Source of the DNA: Muricea muricata
Lineage: Eukaryota; Cnidaria; Anthozoa; Malacalcyonacea; Plexauridae
Length of the DNA stretch: 64,000 bases
Direction of reading: 5' to 3'
NCBI GenBank assembly: GCA_963855995.1
Contig: OY979723.1
Location: forward strand, 2,299,001 to 2,363,000
The notes below the pieces were generated by a model that saw only the letters and a program-made list of their open reading frames with translations, ran no database searches and was not told where the DNA came from. The position numbers and the translations under genes are program-made. Below, in pieces: positions 11,501 to 24,400 of the stretch (within the stretch, counting starts at the first letter, position 1; each line of letters opens with the position of its first letter).

Positions 11501-14500
11501 TGGAGCCGATATCAGGATGCGCCCAAGAATTACTTTAAGACTCAATTGTAAACAATTTGTGAATCGATACATGAAATAATCTGCAGTGACATAAAACATT
11601 ACTCTGTTTCTGACACATCGCTTGCTTCCTCCGACTTTATGACAACAAGTCTGCCGCAAGTTGTCAACATTGCAAGCTCCTTGTCATGACTTTTTATCAA
11701 AAAGCACGATACAACTTGTTTTAACACGTTAATTGTTGCAAGGTTGTGTATATAAAGTTGCATGAAGTCTGATTCTCTCGGCTGTTGTCCAATCCTATAC
11801 CAACCTTGGACATTTTGGCGTAAGCCTCCTTGGTCAAGCACTTAGACATCCAGTTATTATGCAAGCTCAGATCTGGGAAGTTATCCAAAGCATCATCTCC
11901 ATCCTCGGCTGAGTTTACGCCAGTCTTCAGCTTCTTAACCGCGTCGTCGATGCTCTTTTTCTGTTCCAACGCTTTTTCAAACTGAACGAGAGTGTTAATT
12001 CCGTCGATGACGTTTTGAACGAGCTCAACTTCCGAGTAACCGATTCGGTCCAGGTTCGAGATATCAAATGTCGCATCTGTTGACTCCGTGTCCACTCCTC
12101 CGGTTCCACGTTTTTGAAGACGTAGCTTTGAGAGGATTTCGTTGAATTTCGGATGCACGCTCAGGAGGGGGAGTTTGATGTGTACACCTGCTCGCAGGCC
12201 CGTCCCAAGGTTGCTAGGGCACGTAAGGACATATCCCAGATGTTCGTTCCACATGAATTCACGACCCTTTGATTTGATTGCTGTCTCGACCTGGGAAAGA
12301 TACATCAAATTAAGCATTTTTGGGTTTTCAACAAGAAGGAAAAACAATACCAGTAAACACCGTTTGAAACATGGCTAGGAAGCTGGTTCTCCTAATTTGT
12401 CCACCTTCAGAAAACATTGTTTCCTAGCCAAATTTCCTGAAAGTGAACAAACTAGGAAACATTGTTTCCAAGCCATGTTTCCTGAAGATAGACAAGCCAG
12501 GAAACATTGTTTCTCAACCACGTTTTCTGAAGGTAGACAAGCCAGGAAACATTGTTTCCGAGCCATGTTTCCTGAAGGTAGACAAACCAAGAAACATTGT
12601 TTCGTAGCCATGTTTCCTGAAGGTGGACAAACCAGGAAACAATGTTTCCTGGCCACGTTTCCAGAAAATATTGACAAACGTAGCGCCACCACACATCAAG
12701 GTTCGAACTAGCCATACCTTATTCAAGCCTTCGCAAAATCGTTGAAACACATCTTTCATCTTTCCGCTGGATTCCATGGAGATTACTCGGGTATGATCCT
12801 CCTCATTGATCCAAACCAAGAAATTCTTTGCATCATTGTGAAAGATTCCGCGTGCGTCTGGCCAGTCACGTGCCATGCCAGCTGACGTCAGCAGTGGTGA
12901 AACCGGTTTGTCAAAAAGAAAATGGTCTGCGATGAGTTGCTCTTGATCTTTTTCGCTCATGGTTTTCAGAGGGTAGTATTTGCCTGCCGTTTAGAAAAAG
13001 AAAGGATTTTCAGGTCAAATTTCATTGCTTTTACGCTCACAATTTGAATATAATTGGCTGTACGATTCCAAAGGGAACAGAAAACACTGTTTCCTAACCA
13101 TGTTACTTGAAGGTCGGCAAAACAGAAAACATTAATGTTTCCTAGCCATGTTTCCTGAAGGTAGACCAACCAGGAAACATTGCTTCGAGCCATGTTTCCT
13201 TAAGGTGGACAAACAAGAAAACGTTGTTTTCTAGCCATGTTTCTCAAAGGTTGACAAACCAGGAAAAGCCATGTTTCCTAAAGGTGGACTATTTTAAGCC
13301 AGCTTTTGTATTGACTGAGCGAGCTAGCCTTAGAGAATTGGCACATTCCAGTTACGCTGACCTTTGTATATGCCGTCCAGATTGTTCAAGGCATCGCATA
13401 CGACTTTCTCAACTTCCCGTCGTTCAGCGCGCGTGCAATATGGCGGCAATGCCAAACCCCGGATGCTGCGGCCGGTCCTAACGCGGGAGGATATAACGTA
13501 ATTGGGGTCCAGGTCTCCGCCGCGTATCTTTGTCCAATCCAAGTCGGTTTTGTGTTTGTCTGTTTTCTTGTATCCTGCATGACGTTTTTCAATGACCGGG
13601 TCAAAGAGATCCGCAAAGACCTCGTAACATTCTTCATCTCCCGCAACACACCTGTATACAAAGTGACGCAAGTTATTTCAAAAGAAAATTGACAATTTTA
13701 TAAGATAGCTCGCAAATTTCAACAAATCTGTCGACATCGATCTTATATGGCGTGTTATCAACAAGCCGATATCAGGATGCGTTCACATGGATTGCATGCG
13801 ACAGACTGCTGACGACAAGCCTGTGGCAAGTTGTCAACGGACTTGCTCCAAGTTGATTGTCAGACCTTGATATCCATGGCTAGGCTTGCTGCAAGTTGTT
13901 TCAACAGGTTGTAGCCAGGGTTGGTAGATTTTATGAATAAATAAGCCAAACCGTCATTAGTACCATCAAAATAACAAAGAGAACAAAAGGCGAACACAAA
14001 GGAAAACAATAAGCATTGTTAAAAATTTGGCTTATTTATTCATAAAATCTACCAACCTGGTTGTAGCAAGTCTGTGATTGACAAGCTGTGACAAGCCTGA
14101 TTTCAACAGACTTGTTGCAACATGGTGAAATTGACAAGTTTCTCGCCACGTGTTGCCAAGCTGTGACAAGCCGGTAAATTGACAACTTGCAACAAGTCTA
14201 TGGTTTTTTGGGCTTTTTGCGCGAGAAGAGTTAGCCAAGGCCTGTGCGAAATCAAAGCTTGTTAAAAGCCAGCTCAAGGAGATCTCTTATGGTTGTCTTT
14301 AGTTTGTCTCTTTAAAATGTAACGCAAGACCGGACTGTCAAGTATACATTAGCTATTAGCTAAAATAAACTAAAGAAAATCAAACATAATCCTTTTCCAG
14401 CTGATAATTTCAGCAAATATAAAATGAATGTAATTCCGAATAAAGAGTGCATATTAATTATGCATATTAATCAGTGCATATTAATTAGTGCATCTTAATT

Positions 14501-17500
14501 ATTCATGCAAACTCTGCTAAAGATGAATAAAATTTAATTGATTCGAAATATACAGTTTAATTCAAATTTTTGTATAATTGATATGCATTCCTTATTCGGA
14601 ATTACATTCATTTTATAAAATCAAACATAACGCTAATAACAATTAAGGGGGGGGGGGGGGCTAAACACGGTCACCATGGCTATTTGGACAAGCGTTTTAT
14701 TCACGCTGCCGCTAGCATCAAACATTTACCTCGGTTTCTAACGAGCCTCGGTGGCAACGGTAAAAACGTGTTTATGCAAAAGTTTTAAACAAAGTTTTCA
14801 GTACGCTCATCGTTATTTCAACTATTTCAACATACTAAAAGTTTCTGTCTTCACCAAACGCAATAATTTCTTTATTTGTCATGTTAACACCGATTTCAAG
14901 TAAATTATTGGCGTGAAAAGCTAACTAGCTGGTTTTTTAAAACATTTATTGTTATCTATTCTGCTTGTTGGGATAGAGTTTGCTCTTCTGCCAAAGAGCA
15001 CGTACAGGAATTAGGAATGAATACAAAGACACTGATGGGGCAAGTACTAGCGCAAGTGCTCACGGGGCGGGCATATTAACCTCTCTAATGAGATTTTAGC
15101 GCAGCATCGGTTTTTGTTAAAGCTTAGTCCATCAATAGCAAGCTATTAGCGTTTGTTGTTGACGAAGCGATCCGCTGCTTAGCAACTGAACAAGTACAGC
15201 TCACTACAACGGCAGCTATTGTCTAAAAAACCGCCAAAAACTACAGGCTAATAAACAACTGCAATTCGCTGCACGGTAAAGAAATGCAGATACCAACACT
15301 TGCTAATAAAGGCATGCAGAGTTTTTTCCTGCGATTAATATTACTATAGATTCCTATAGATACCTCGAAAGTTGAGATTTGTGTCATAGGAATGCCCTGA
15401 GAGCTTTATATGACATAAATCCCGACTTTCGAGCTATCCATCTGACTTCATAGGATCGGAGGTTTTCCAGCAAGAATCTATGTCGATTTAAAGATTTGAA
15501 GTCAAGATTTTTCAGTCGAAATTTCTCCGCAAGCTTCGTCCAATCACTCATTCAAGGCGGTCAACATCAAAGACAACTGACTTCAAACTTGGTTCGCCAG
15601 ACTCAATTCCTAAAGTGCGGAACACCTTTAACTGGGTCACTCTTCAGCATTCAGTGAAAGCAGAAAGTTGCGAGAGAAATGGCAAGTGCAAGCACGAATT
15701 TATTAAAATTTAGCCCGATTAAAAATTACCACAAGTGAAGCAATGCAAGCTATGAAATCGGTTCACCTTAGGTGGCAACCTTTAGAGAAAGACGCCAACG
15801 AAACAAATCTGACAAAAAAGCTTTGAATCAAGGTGGTGCAAAAATTTGGAACAGAACCAAAACTATCCACGTCTGAAATCGATTTAAAATAAAACTTAAC
15901 TAAACTTGATTGCTACAATTGTCAATAAACAGAGAAGCATCTCTGCACTCTAGTAAAACAGTTCACTCGTCGAGTACTTACAGAGAGATATTTTTCAAAT
16001 AGTTTTGTGTGAATATTCAACGCACCTCTTGAAAACCATAACTTCATGTCCATAAGGCATTTTTTCGAATACTCACCCGACAATTGTGATGAAAGGGTGG
16101 CCTGGATTGTCCACCCCAGTCTGGATGCATTGGTCCAAAGTAAATCCCCCGGGCGTTGATTTCTTGCTAAGATTCTGGTACACGGCAGGCGTGAGGCACT
16201 TGGCCATCCAGTTGTTGTGCTTTGAGAGCTCCGGGAAGTTCGAACAATCCCTGAAAATACATTTGACTGTAAGACAACAAAAATATACTGCTTTAAGGAT
16301 TGTTTAATGATAATGTATACCTTTTCCTACCCAGCGGCATAATTTGTTGCAGTTTCTCGAAGCAGTATAGAAATTTTCTTGCGACTCTAAGGCTAGCGTC
16401 AGGTTTTAGGCGCGTCGAATGCAATGAGAAAATGAGGCGTCTCGCCTGCTTATGCGTTGTGTAAACTGCATACGAGGCGGCCAATATTCGACGCATAAAA
16501 ATGGCCTAAAGCTTAAGTCAGGCAGTCATGCATGTAAAATGTCATTAATGAAAACTCATTTATAACAGAGATTAGAAACGATGAAAAGAAAAAGTTACTA
16601 GCATAACGCCGAAAAGTAACTGAATCACCTTTTTGATAGCCTTATAGGACAGACGGCATTTTCGAGGTATGACTCTATAGCTATGTTCGGTGAGTAATGC
16701 TTTGCTTTCATGATCATTCAAATCCTGCATCGTTCGCTTGCATCAAGCGAAGCCAAGTAATTATGTGTTTCTAAAGGCCTAATGTATCTTTTCTTTATTA
16801 ACCTTTTGAAATTATTTATAACATCGAGTAAAATGCAACATGATAATATACCCTCAATTTATTTGCAAGTATTACCATCTAAAATACACATAAATTACGC
16901 TAGCTTTTCATGTTAACTACCTTAGTAGTAGCTCAATGCTCAGAGCATTGCACCGGCATCGCAAGCTAAAAACAAGATTTTGAGCTATGAAACATCGCAA
17001 TTTTACCGTCAGAAAGAAAGTTTTAGAAGTAGGTATTTAACAAGCTATTTAGCTTAACTACATGTCCTGAAGGCTGGAAACATGTTTTCGAGCGCAATAA
17101 CAGGCATGTCATGGCAGTCATGTATGCAAGATTAATGAATACTCATTAGCATAGCGGGGATTATATTGATGGCGAAAAGTGCTTGTTTCTATTGGTAACT
17201 AATATAAAGGCTTAGCTTTAGCGCAGAATGGAAGCAAACAGAAGCCCCCCCCCTAGCCGGAAACTTTGATGTCTGTAATTGCCCTGATCAAAACAAACTT
17301 TACTGCCTAAAAGATTTTTTAATTACCTTCCATTGCAGGTCTTTGCACTGCCGCAACAAACTACAAAAATGAACGATATCGCATATTTATCTATTTATCC
17401 AAGGCGGTTACCACAAAACAGAAGACTAATTGTAGCAAGTTGTCAACAATTGCAACAAACGTGTCAATTTCATCAAGTTGCAACAAGTCTATCAAAACCA

Positions 17501-17811
17501 GGCTTGTTGCAACTTGTCATTTGCAGACTTGTTACAGCTTGTTGAAACAACTTGCAGCAAGCCTGTGGATAACAAGTTTTGACAATCAACATGCAGCAAG
17601 TCTATTGACAACTTATGGCAGACTATTCGTCGATGCAAATCCTAAAATAGGCCTGTTGTAACACGTCTGTTGCAACTGGATTTGTGCAGAAAATGTCTAA
17701 ACTAAGCTAATTTTATTTATCCCGGCACGAATTCGTGCTATCACGTTTGTTAGTCTCACCTGGTTTATTGGCAGGAAGAGTTTTCGACTTTTTGCTGCAG
17801 CCAGAACCCAT
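8597..17811 (-). CDS. AK: Two-domain arginine kinase with N-terminal acylation signal and Asn-rich tail
   Basis: Phosphagen kinase that reversibly transfers phosphate between ATP and L-arginine, here with two complete kinase domains in tandem. Ten exons (17811-17760, 17360-17327, 16250-16077, 13651-13362, 12983-12718, 12290-11805, 11068-10906, 10300-9950, 9786-9689, 9037-8597) total 2355 bases with all phases matching, about 784 residues. Both domains contain [15 protein letters not shown], the RTGRSI motif, NEEDH and the catalytic-Cys motif [16 protein letters not shown]. Exon 6 encodes the end of domain 1 plus the start of domain 2, so the fusion is certain. The N terminus [10 protein letters not shown] is a candidate N-myristoylation (G2) and palmitoylation (C5) signal, followed by a Cys-rich microexon (34 bp, predicted). 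The C terminus ends [17 protein letters not shown]. Double-domain arginine kinases are known in sea anemones. No intron position is shared between the domains. The introns carry several repeats. Confidence 0.93.
9190..9645. repeat. Minisatellite A, second locus (arginine kinase last intron)
   Basis: About five units of the same 85-90 bp repeat as at 340-780, with ACATGAGAGTTGAGAAAACT and TTGTTCTCGTTTGACCAGGA. It ends about 45 bases from the exon at 9689. Confidence 0.85.
10535..10800. repeat. CAACAAG-type repeat block (family R2)
   Basis: Contains CAACAAGCCGATATCAGGAC followed by GATGCGTTTGCATGGCTTGC, the reverse complement of the core seen at 8131-8170, flanked by TGTTGACATCTTGCAACAGA-type words. 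Confidence 0.8.
12395..12665. repeat. Minisatellite B, unit about 45 bp, built on GGAAACATTGTTTCC
   Basis: Six units in an arginine kinase intron, each with AGGAAACATTGTTTCC, then AGCCATGTTTCCTGAAGG and a TAGACAAACC-like joint. The core GGAAACA...TGTTTCC is palindromic. A second block lies at 13078-13290 and a third at 31132-31285 in another gene. Because the unit length and content avoid stops, both strands show false ORFs here. Confidence 0.85.
13078..13290. repeat. Minisatellite B, second block
   Basis: Four to five degenerate units with CATGTTTCCTGAAGGTAGAC, in the arginine kinase intron between exons 13362-13651 and 12718-12983. Confidence 0.75.
13720..14205. repeat. CAACAAG-type repeat block split by a hAT-type MITE
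   Basis: The left part (13720-13915) carries CAACAAGCCGATATCAGGAT, the R2 core. The right part (14060-14205) resumes with TTGTAGCAAGTCTG. The interruption is the element 13916-14059, so that insertion is younger than the repeat block. Confidence 0.75.
13916..14059. mobile_element. 144-bp hAT-type MITE with 8-bp target duplication
   Basis: Terminal inverted repeats of about 33-35 bp start CAGGGTTGGTAGATTTTATG on the left; the right end is the complement with one G fewer. The element is flanked on both sides by GTTGTAGC (13908-13915 and 14060-14067), an exact 8-bp target duplication. An 8-bp duplication and CA-starting ends are hallmarks of hAT transposons. It has no coding capacity. The near-identity of the arms suggests recent movement. 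Confidence 0.85.
14418..14617. repeat. Foldback element, about 35-bp arms
   Basis: AAAATGAATGTAATTCCGAA on the left is repeated in reverse complement at the right end near 14615, continuing through TAA(A/G)GA(A/G)TGCATA. The AT-rich interior repeats GCATATTAAT several times. It lies in an arginine kinase intron, followed at 14647-14660 by a long run of G. Confidence 0.7.
15364..15433. repeat. Short inverted repeat, 25-bp arms
   Basis: CTCGAAAGTTGAGATTTGTG and its near-perfect complement ATAAATCCCGACTTTCGAG with a 20-base loop. A hairpin or MITE remnant in an arginine kinase intron. The surrounding intron (14660-16076) otherwise shows nothing I can name. Confidence 0.5.
16925..16970 (+). repeat. 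tRNA-like fragment, probable SINE head
   Basis: TAGCTCAATGCTCAGAGC resembles a tRNA D-arm/A-box, followed by ATTGCACCGGCATCGCAAG. The second half resembles the fragment on the minus strand at 54505-54590. No T-arm or acceptor stem follows, so it is not a functional tRNA. Confidence 0.35.
17425..17680. repeat. CAACAAG-type repeat block (family R2)
   Basis: Words such as AGCAAGTTGTCAACAATTGC, CATCAAGTTGCAACAAGTCT and ACTTGTTACAGCTTGTTGAA, in arginine kinase intron 1 next to the microexon. The order of words is the same as at 7930-8100. Confidence 0.8.
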
Positions 17812-18487
17812 TTTGATTGGAGGATAGTCGTTCGAATACTCTTTGACGCGCTTGTTTGTCCTTCAGCGCCGCAAACGCCTACAAAACGAAGCGCGCGAAT
17901 GGAACAATTATGACGTCATTAAACTCGATAATTTGGATAATATGCGTCATTAGACTGCCTACAGAACTTTAGTAATTGATGCCAATTTTTTTTTGCCTGA
18001 TCTGAATTTAAGTAGAATGTACATGTATGTGAATGCAAAAAATGCACTAACTTTGTATAACAATTTTTGAATTTGATATTTACAGTTTTAAAAATGTAAT
18101 ATTTTGGTGTTATTGTAATGGTAATATGCTGCCTAAATACTGTGCCTAAATTCTGCCTAACTGGAACGAAGTTAATAAGTATAAGAAATTTCCAATTTGA
18201 TATTAGTAAAGTAAAGCGCGACCGCAAGATTAGAATAAATTCCGTCATATAATAAATCATCCAGTTCTTTTGCAGGTCAGCTGCAGGTCATTTTTAAAGC
18301 GAGCCCCCGAAAAGAAGACCAGCGGATGCATAGCTGCACCATTACTTTCAAGCGCTTTTAGTGAAGAAAATTTTCATTGGAAAACAGTGTTATGGTTTTC
18401 TTGCAAAATCTTCGCTTTTGAAGCGAAGTTTTGTATTTGAGATCGTATTTTGGCTTTTAGTAAAGCAACAAGTTGACTGATTCAAGA
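17812..18487. promoter_or_regulatory. Shared upstream region of arginine kinase and POLR1G-like genes
   Basis: 676 bases lie between two divergent start codons. No coding sequence or named repeat is seen. It should contain both 5' UTRs and promoters; no TATA box is convincing on either strand. The role is inferred from position. Confidence 0.4.
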
Positions 18488-21400
18488 ATGAAGCCAAAAA
18501 CAGAACCACCGGCCGCCAGGTATGTATGTTTTATCATGACTAGTTTAATCTAGTTTATCACTATATCCAATATTTGCTATAATACAAGTGTTGGGTATAG
18601 TATTTTATATGCATCACATATTCACATATTGGTAAAGCAGTCTAGTGTTACTTGTAAAAACATTTGAGATATCTTTTTCTGGTAGTTCAGACACAAACCA
18701 CATCAGCTTATTGTAGAATACTACCTACACTGGACCACCACGTTTGAGATATCTTTTTCAGGTAGTTCAGACACAAACCACAAAAGCTTATTGTTGAATA
18801 CCGCCACATTTGAAAAAGTTGTTTTATAATAAATTTTTTAATTGAAAAAAAATCTATTTATTTGCCCTCAATCTAGTTCATCAGAGCTCCCTGGTTTTGA
18901 GACTGTAAAACTGGAAAATCTAAATGAGCATACACTGACCACAGAAGACCTGGAGTCACGTAAAACACAATTATGGCTAATTAAAGTCCCATATGAGGTA
19001 AAAACAACAATCACATTACATAGCTTACCGGTACTATAAAAGTGTGACAGCATTTTAGTGGACTAGCTGCAAAGTTGTTGTGAGTATTTTGGTTAACTTG
19101 TGTTACAGTGAAGCTTACCATTGAATTACAGCGCTGTACTTGAGAAACATACTATTTGATTCGCGATTAGCATTAGTGCTGCCACCACTTGCTAGTTGCT
19201 GACACCACTTGCTAGTTGCTGACACATACTTGTGTTTGACATGATTTTCACATGTCAGATCAAATATCACGAAGTCTCTAAAGTAAATGCTCTTCTTACT
19301 TTCAAAATCAGGGCGCCTACTTTTAAATTGTCATTTGCAGCATCGGCTAAGTTTGAATGGTATACATATGATGCGACGAGTTTCTTTGCTGTTATTGCCT
19401 ACTTCCCAGATTCTGTAGCAAGCGTTAAAAGTTCCAGGCATAGAGGGGTGCCTACTTTCAGAAGCCACTCACTAAAGAGAGGCTTAACTTTTGAGACTCT
19501 ACAGTATTTGAAATGCAACATACTCACTTTGCTTGCATAGTAAATTACTCTGGCATAATCAATGAATGCAACCGCAGGTGTTTTTGGTGTTGCAAGCAAA
19601 GCATTGTTCAAGTTTGCTTCCTGCATTGTGAAGAGTATTAATAGTAAAATATACTTGGTATTAAATAGCAAATGATACTAGGTAATTATTCCCAAAATTT
19701 ATTGGCGATGGGCACAAATGGTATTTCAAAATGTCATGTGCTCACCTGATATTTGATAACAGATACACTTCAACCAAAGTCTTTCCCAAGATTTTTTGAT
19801 ATCTCCTGTTATGCTATTCTTACACAAATTTTTCTTCCAAATCCATAACATGCCATTGTCATGACAACATGTTTACTCCCATAGCCAAGCCTAATATTTA
19901 TTCAAATATGCATTTTGCTATTAGACACAATGTATGCCTTAATGCAAGTACAATGTTTATTTAAAAGCTGATATTACATAACTGTGCTGCAATAAATTTG
20001 TAGCAGGCCCTGGTGTTTTACCGAAAAGAAATATATTAGGCATAAATGTTTAAAGCGCTCACAGTATTAAAATGTTTTGACCAGGCAGTAAAAATATTTT
20101 AATGACTGCTATTAACCTAGTAATGAATTGTTAGCATATCACTAGGGAACTGTTCAATTAATGCATTTATTACTACACAAAGTATAAACAGACTGAACAA
20201 AATTGCCTGTAACATTATGCATCTTAGGACAGGAATATTTTGAAGTTCTTGTGTCTCCTACCATTTTTAGAAGAAGATTGAGTTTTTTAAGGGGGTATTT
20301 TTTCCCTGTATTTTTGCCAGGACACACTTTAAGAAGAGATGATTTAAACTCCAAGTAAAGAAATGGAAAAGTTGGCTAGAAGGTCTGCCCTTGCATTTGA
20401 ATAGAATTACTTGCTTAAAAAACTTTTACTTGCTTCAAAAAGCTTCCACAATCTACCCCAACAAAAATAATAATATTTTAATGAATCATTAACCCTGACC
20501 AATGCATTCATATTATCGTGCTGTTTATAAAAATCAATCTCAAAAGCCTCGTAGCAAGTACTGTTTAAGACTTATGTAGTGTTTATCTTTTTTTATGCTA
20601 AAAATTATGATATTGCGTTTGTCCAAGACGAGTTTTGTCTCTTCTGTTGCAATTTTGAGTTGTTTTTGTCTTGCTGTTTTTGTTTTCTCGGACAAAGGCA
20701 ACTTTTAACGACTTTCGTCTTTTCAAATGCCATCGTGAATTCATTTTGATTGTAAAACCATTTAATTTGACAGGCTTTTCTCTTGTTTGTGGTAACTACA
20801 GCACGTTTGTTTGCATATCTGTATATCTCGAACTATTAACGCTGCCAGTGTAGGTAGTGTGCAGTTAATAGTACACAAAACTTAAAGGTTTTTTCACTAT
20901 CTGAAAGGATAAACGTTGGGAAGTTAGTCGTGATACTATATATAGTAACTCCCAAGGAAGACCTTCACCTGAACTTCCAATGTCACTTTATCCTTTCAGG
21001 TAGTAAAAGAACCTAGATATTTACATATAATTTGTTATTGTCGCTTCGTCGGTGAGATAAAAGCAATTAGATGTTTCCCGCCATTCTAGCTCTACTATAC
21101 AAATTCCATCCCCCAATCCACTCAGTTTTTTTCATGTTTGCACTGCTACTGCGGGCACTATCGACTAGCAAATTAAGTCTCCTTGGAATACTATCCCCCT
21201 AAACACCATAGAAGGGCCTTAAACTGTCGGGGTCGCCTGTACGAAAGGTGGCTCAAAGTGCCGCTGAAAGACATAAAAAAGCAATAACACTATGGAAATG
21301 TTGAACTCGTAAGAGATAAAAAGCGATTTTAACTTGAAAATGGTGAACAATGTAAATTTTACCAGTCACTGAACATGATTAGAACGTTTAAAAAATCACT

Positions 21401-24400
21401 ATCCGTTGGATAGCGCTATTCACATTCCGCACAACCGACTCAACGCAAGGACCGGCTAGTGTAATACAATGAACTTAAAATTATTCAAGAAAGACTGCGA
21501 ATAATCAAGGTTCCAGGAGAGTTTACGACGTCGTCTTTGCTCTCGTCACAACGCCACAACATGTACAGCGTGTCTACAACGTCAGCATTCCAAGCAGTGT
21601 CAGTGAGAAATGGTAGGCCAAGCAAATTGGTTGGTAACTACATTGGAACTATTTATAACACTGGGGTTTTTTTCATCTCAAGCGATATTGGATTCATATC
21701 GTCGATAACAAACGACACGCTTTTTATACAGTAATTTATTTGAGTGAGTTAGCTTAAGTGAGTTAGGTTTGTTTGGGTTGGTTAACACCACAAAGTTCAT
21801 TTTCACCCATTAAACTTCAACTAAACTGGAACGATAAGTCAGTGGAGGAAATTGAAACCATTTTGAGTCAGTTCAGCTCTGATTTTTGAGTTGAAATACG
21901 TCAAAAATTGGGCTGTATATCAAATGAGAGCCACTAAAAGGTTGTATTTGGTGTAAAAATTTTGACACTTCACGCAATTAAGTAAAAAACCACCTCAAAC
22001 TTTGAAGGGAAATTTGCCTTATTGTACAAAATCGCAGTTGTTTTCGTTTGGCATTTCTTTTTCTTTCTAAACTTCTTTTTTTATCATAAATGTAACTTTT
22101 TAACAGCTTCAATTTGGTACAGGGTCCGATCTTTGGCGTTTTAACGCAAAAAAAACTAACTTGGCTTCACCCATTAACTAAACTTAAGTTAGCGTTAGAG
22201 TTAGCGTTCTAGTTCAATGTTTTTACTCAAGTACATCACAGAAAAGTGCATAAAATCCATAATTGCTTTTGTTTATTCAATTTCAAAACAACATTGCCTT
22301 AATCTCAGCGTTGTTGACCAACATAAAGCAAAGGATGTCATTAAATGTTAAATTAGGCAATTCAGAATATAATGTTTCAAAATTCTAACACTTGTAGACT
22401 CGCGCCTGTTGGAATAGTTTCTATAAAGGCTCGATATAAACAAAATTGCTTTAACCGTTTAAATCGTTTAACCCATTAGAAATTGTCGATATTTGAGATA
22501 TTTACTTGCTGCTGCCCTGTTGTCAGGGGATTAGTTTGAGGCCTGGTGTACCCCAATATAACGACAGCAATGGTACTCTCTTAATGGACCTTTAACCTTT
22601 TAGATAAAATTTTGAAAAAAATCGAAATAGGAAAAAATATTACCACAGCTTGAAAGAGCATCCTAAACTTAGTAAAATTGCAAAGTTTGGTTGAAAAATG
22701 TTGTAAACTATAGAAAATAATGCCTTGTGAAGTTGGCAAATTTTCTGTAGTTTTGTATAATCCGTGAGAAATGAATACCCAAGGGTACCAACTAGGTATT
22801 GATTTCCACCTGTAATACAAATGTATACAAAATTTGCCAAATTCACAAGGCTATATTTTCTATAGTTTACAACATTTCACAACCAAACTTTGCAATTTTA
22901 CTAAGTTTAGGATGCTCTTTCAAGGTGTAGTAATATTTTTGCCTGTTTCAATTTTTTCAAAATTCCGTCTAAAAGGTTAAAGGTCCGTTCAAACGATTGA
23001 AAATTCAATTTAATAGATTGAATTTTCAATCTTTTTGGGATTGTTTTTAGGGATCATAAGTGTTCTATTGAAAACTGATCTAATTGAATGACATATTTCA
23101 ATCGATTGAAACACTGGAAGAGTATCCCTCAATCTATATTCAATCTGTTAGATTAAAAAATAATCTATTAGATTGAGAAATTCTTCAAACTTTTGAAAGA
23201 GTGACAAAAATCCTTTAAACCAATCTTTTAAATTAAGAGAGCACGCGTGGGTGACTCGCGCGATTGTTTATAGTATGTTACTTAAGGTTGATACTATAAA
23301 CTTAAACTGGAATGGTTACATGGGAAGGGGGATAAAGCAAAATGGATTGGCTTCTCACACGCCCAGTTTATGTGCCTTTTTCGGGCACTGTCTCTTCTTC
23401 GACTGTCCATGGTAATGCGATGGAATTAAAGCGTACAGTCATAATGAGTGGGCAACGTTTCGCCTCAAGCTATGTAACTTTGCAGCATCAATCATGAAAA
23501 GTAATTGACAATTTTAACTCAAAAAGTTAAACAGCAAGAAAATCAAGGACCGCAAAATGGCACCAAAAAGTTTCGTTACCGATAAATCATTTTTTCACTT
23601 GGAACCCGAGCAAAGAAAAACAGCAACATATTTTTTATAGCCTTATTGATAAGAACCTCTAAAGTAACAGTAACATCCGTTGTCAATTTTTTGATAACAT
23701 GCTTAGTTTCTGAAATACTGGAGGACAAAGAAAGACGTCACAACCAGGGTAATTGTTTTTTGTCGTAAAAAAGCGATTAAGAAGTATGCTGAATGTTGAA
23801 CTCCAACTAAATTTGTATGTATATACTTCTTACCAAAATTGCAAAGTGTTGATGGAAATTTTTTTGAGATTTATCTAAGTCACAGTAAGTTTATACAGTC
23901 TACCCAGGTTGTGACGTCAGTAAAATAGACCTCATTGTAAAACAAGATGGCGGACGGTTAATGTCATTTGTCCTTCAATATTTCAGAAACTAAGTATGTT
24001 ACCAAAAAATTAACAACTAATGTTATATTTACTTCAAAGTTTTTTACCAATAAGCTGATAAAAATGTATTGCTATTAACGAAAAAAAATGGCATGAAAAA
24101 ATTTCAAAACACGGAAAAACTATTTATTATAGTTATTATGACAGTCGACATAAACTATTTATTATAGTTATTATGACAGTCGTGTACAATGACCAGGAAT
24201 TGGACCACTTCAGACCCCTGCAGTTCACCTAAACTTCAGCATGGATTCGTCCCATTAACGGGAATGTTGTATCGAGTAGCGTTGCAGTTTGTATAATGGC
24301 AGTTTTATATCGTTCCTCTCTTTTCAGTTTGATGTTTCAAATTTGTCAGGAACAACTTTAATTTTGAATGGAAGTCAGGATCTGACTATTAAACAAACCG

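Noticed and set aside
12397-12711. Open frames on both strands with repeated [11 protein letters not shown] / [10 protein letters not shown]
   Set aside because: The 45-bp minisatellite B is stop-free in several frames. No start context, domain or splice logic; it lies in an arginine kinase intron.
18665-18815. Regular repeats considered as CRISPR-like arrays (also 28740-29110 and 40085-40455)
   Set aside because: Units are contiguous and diverged with no unique spacers, in intronic DNA of an animal genome.
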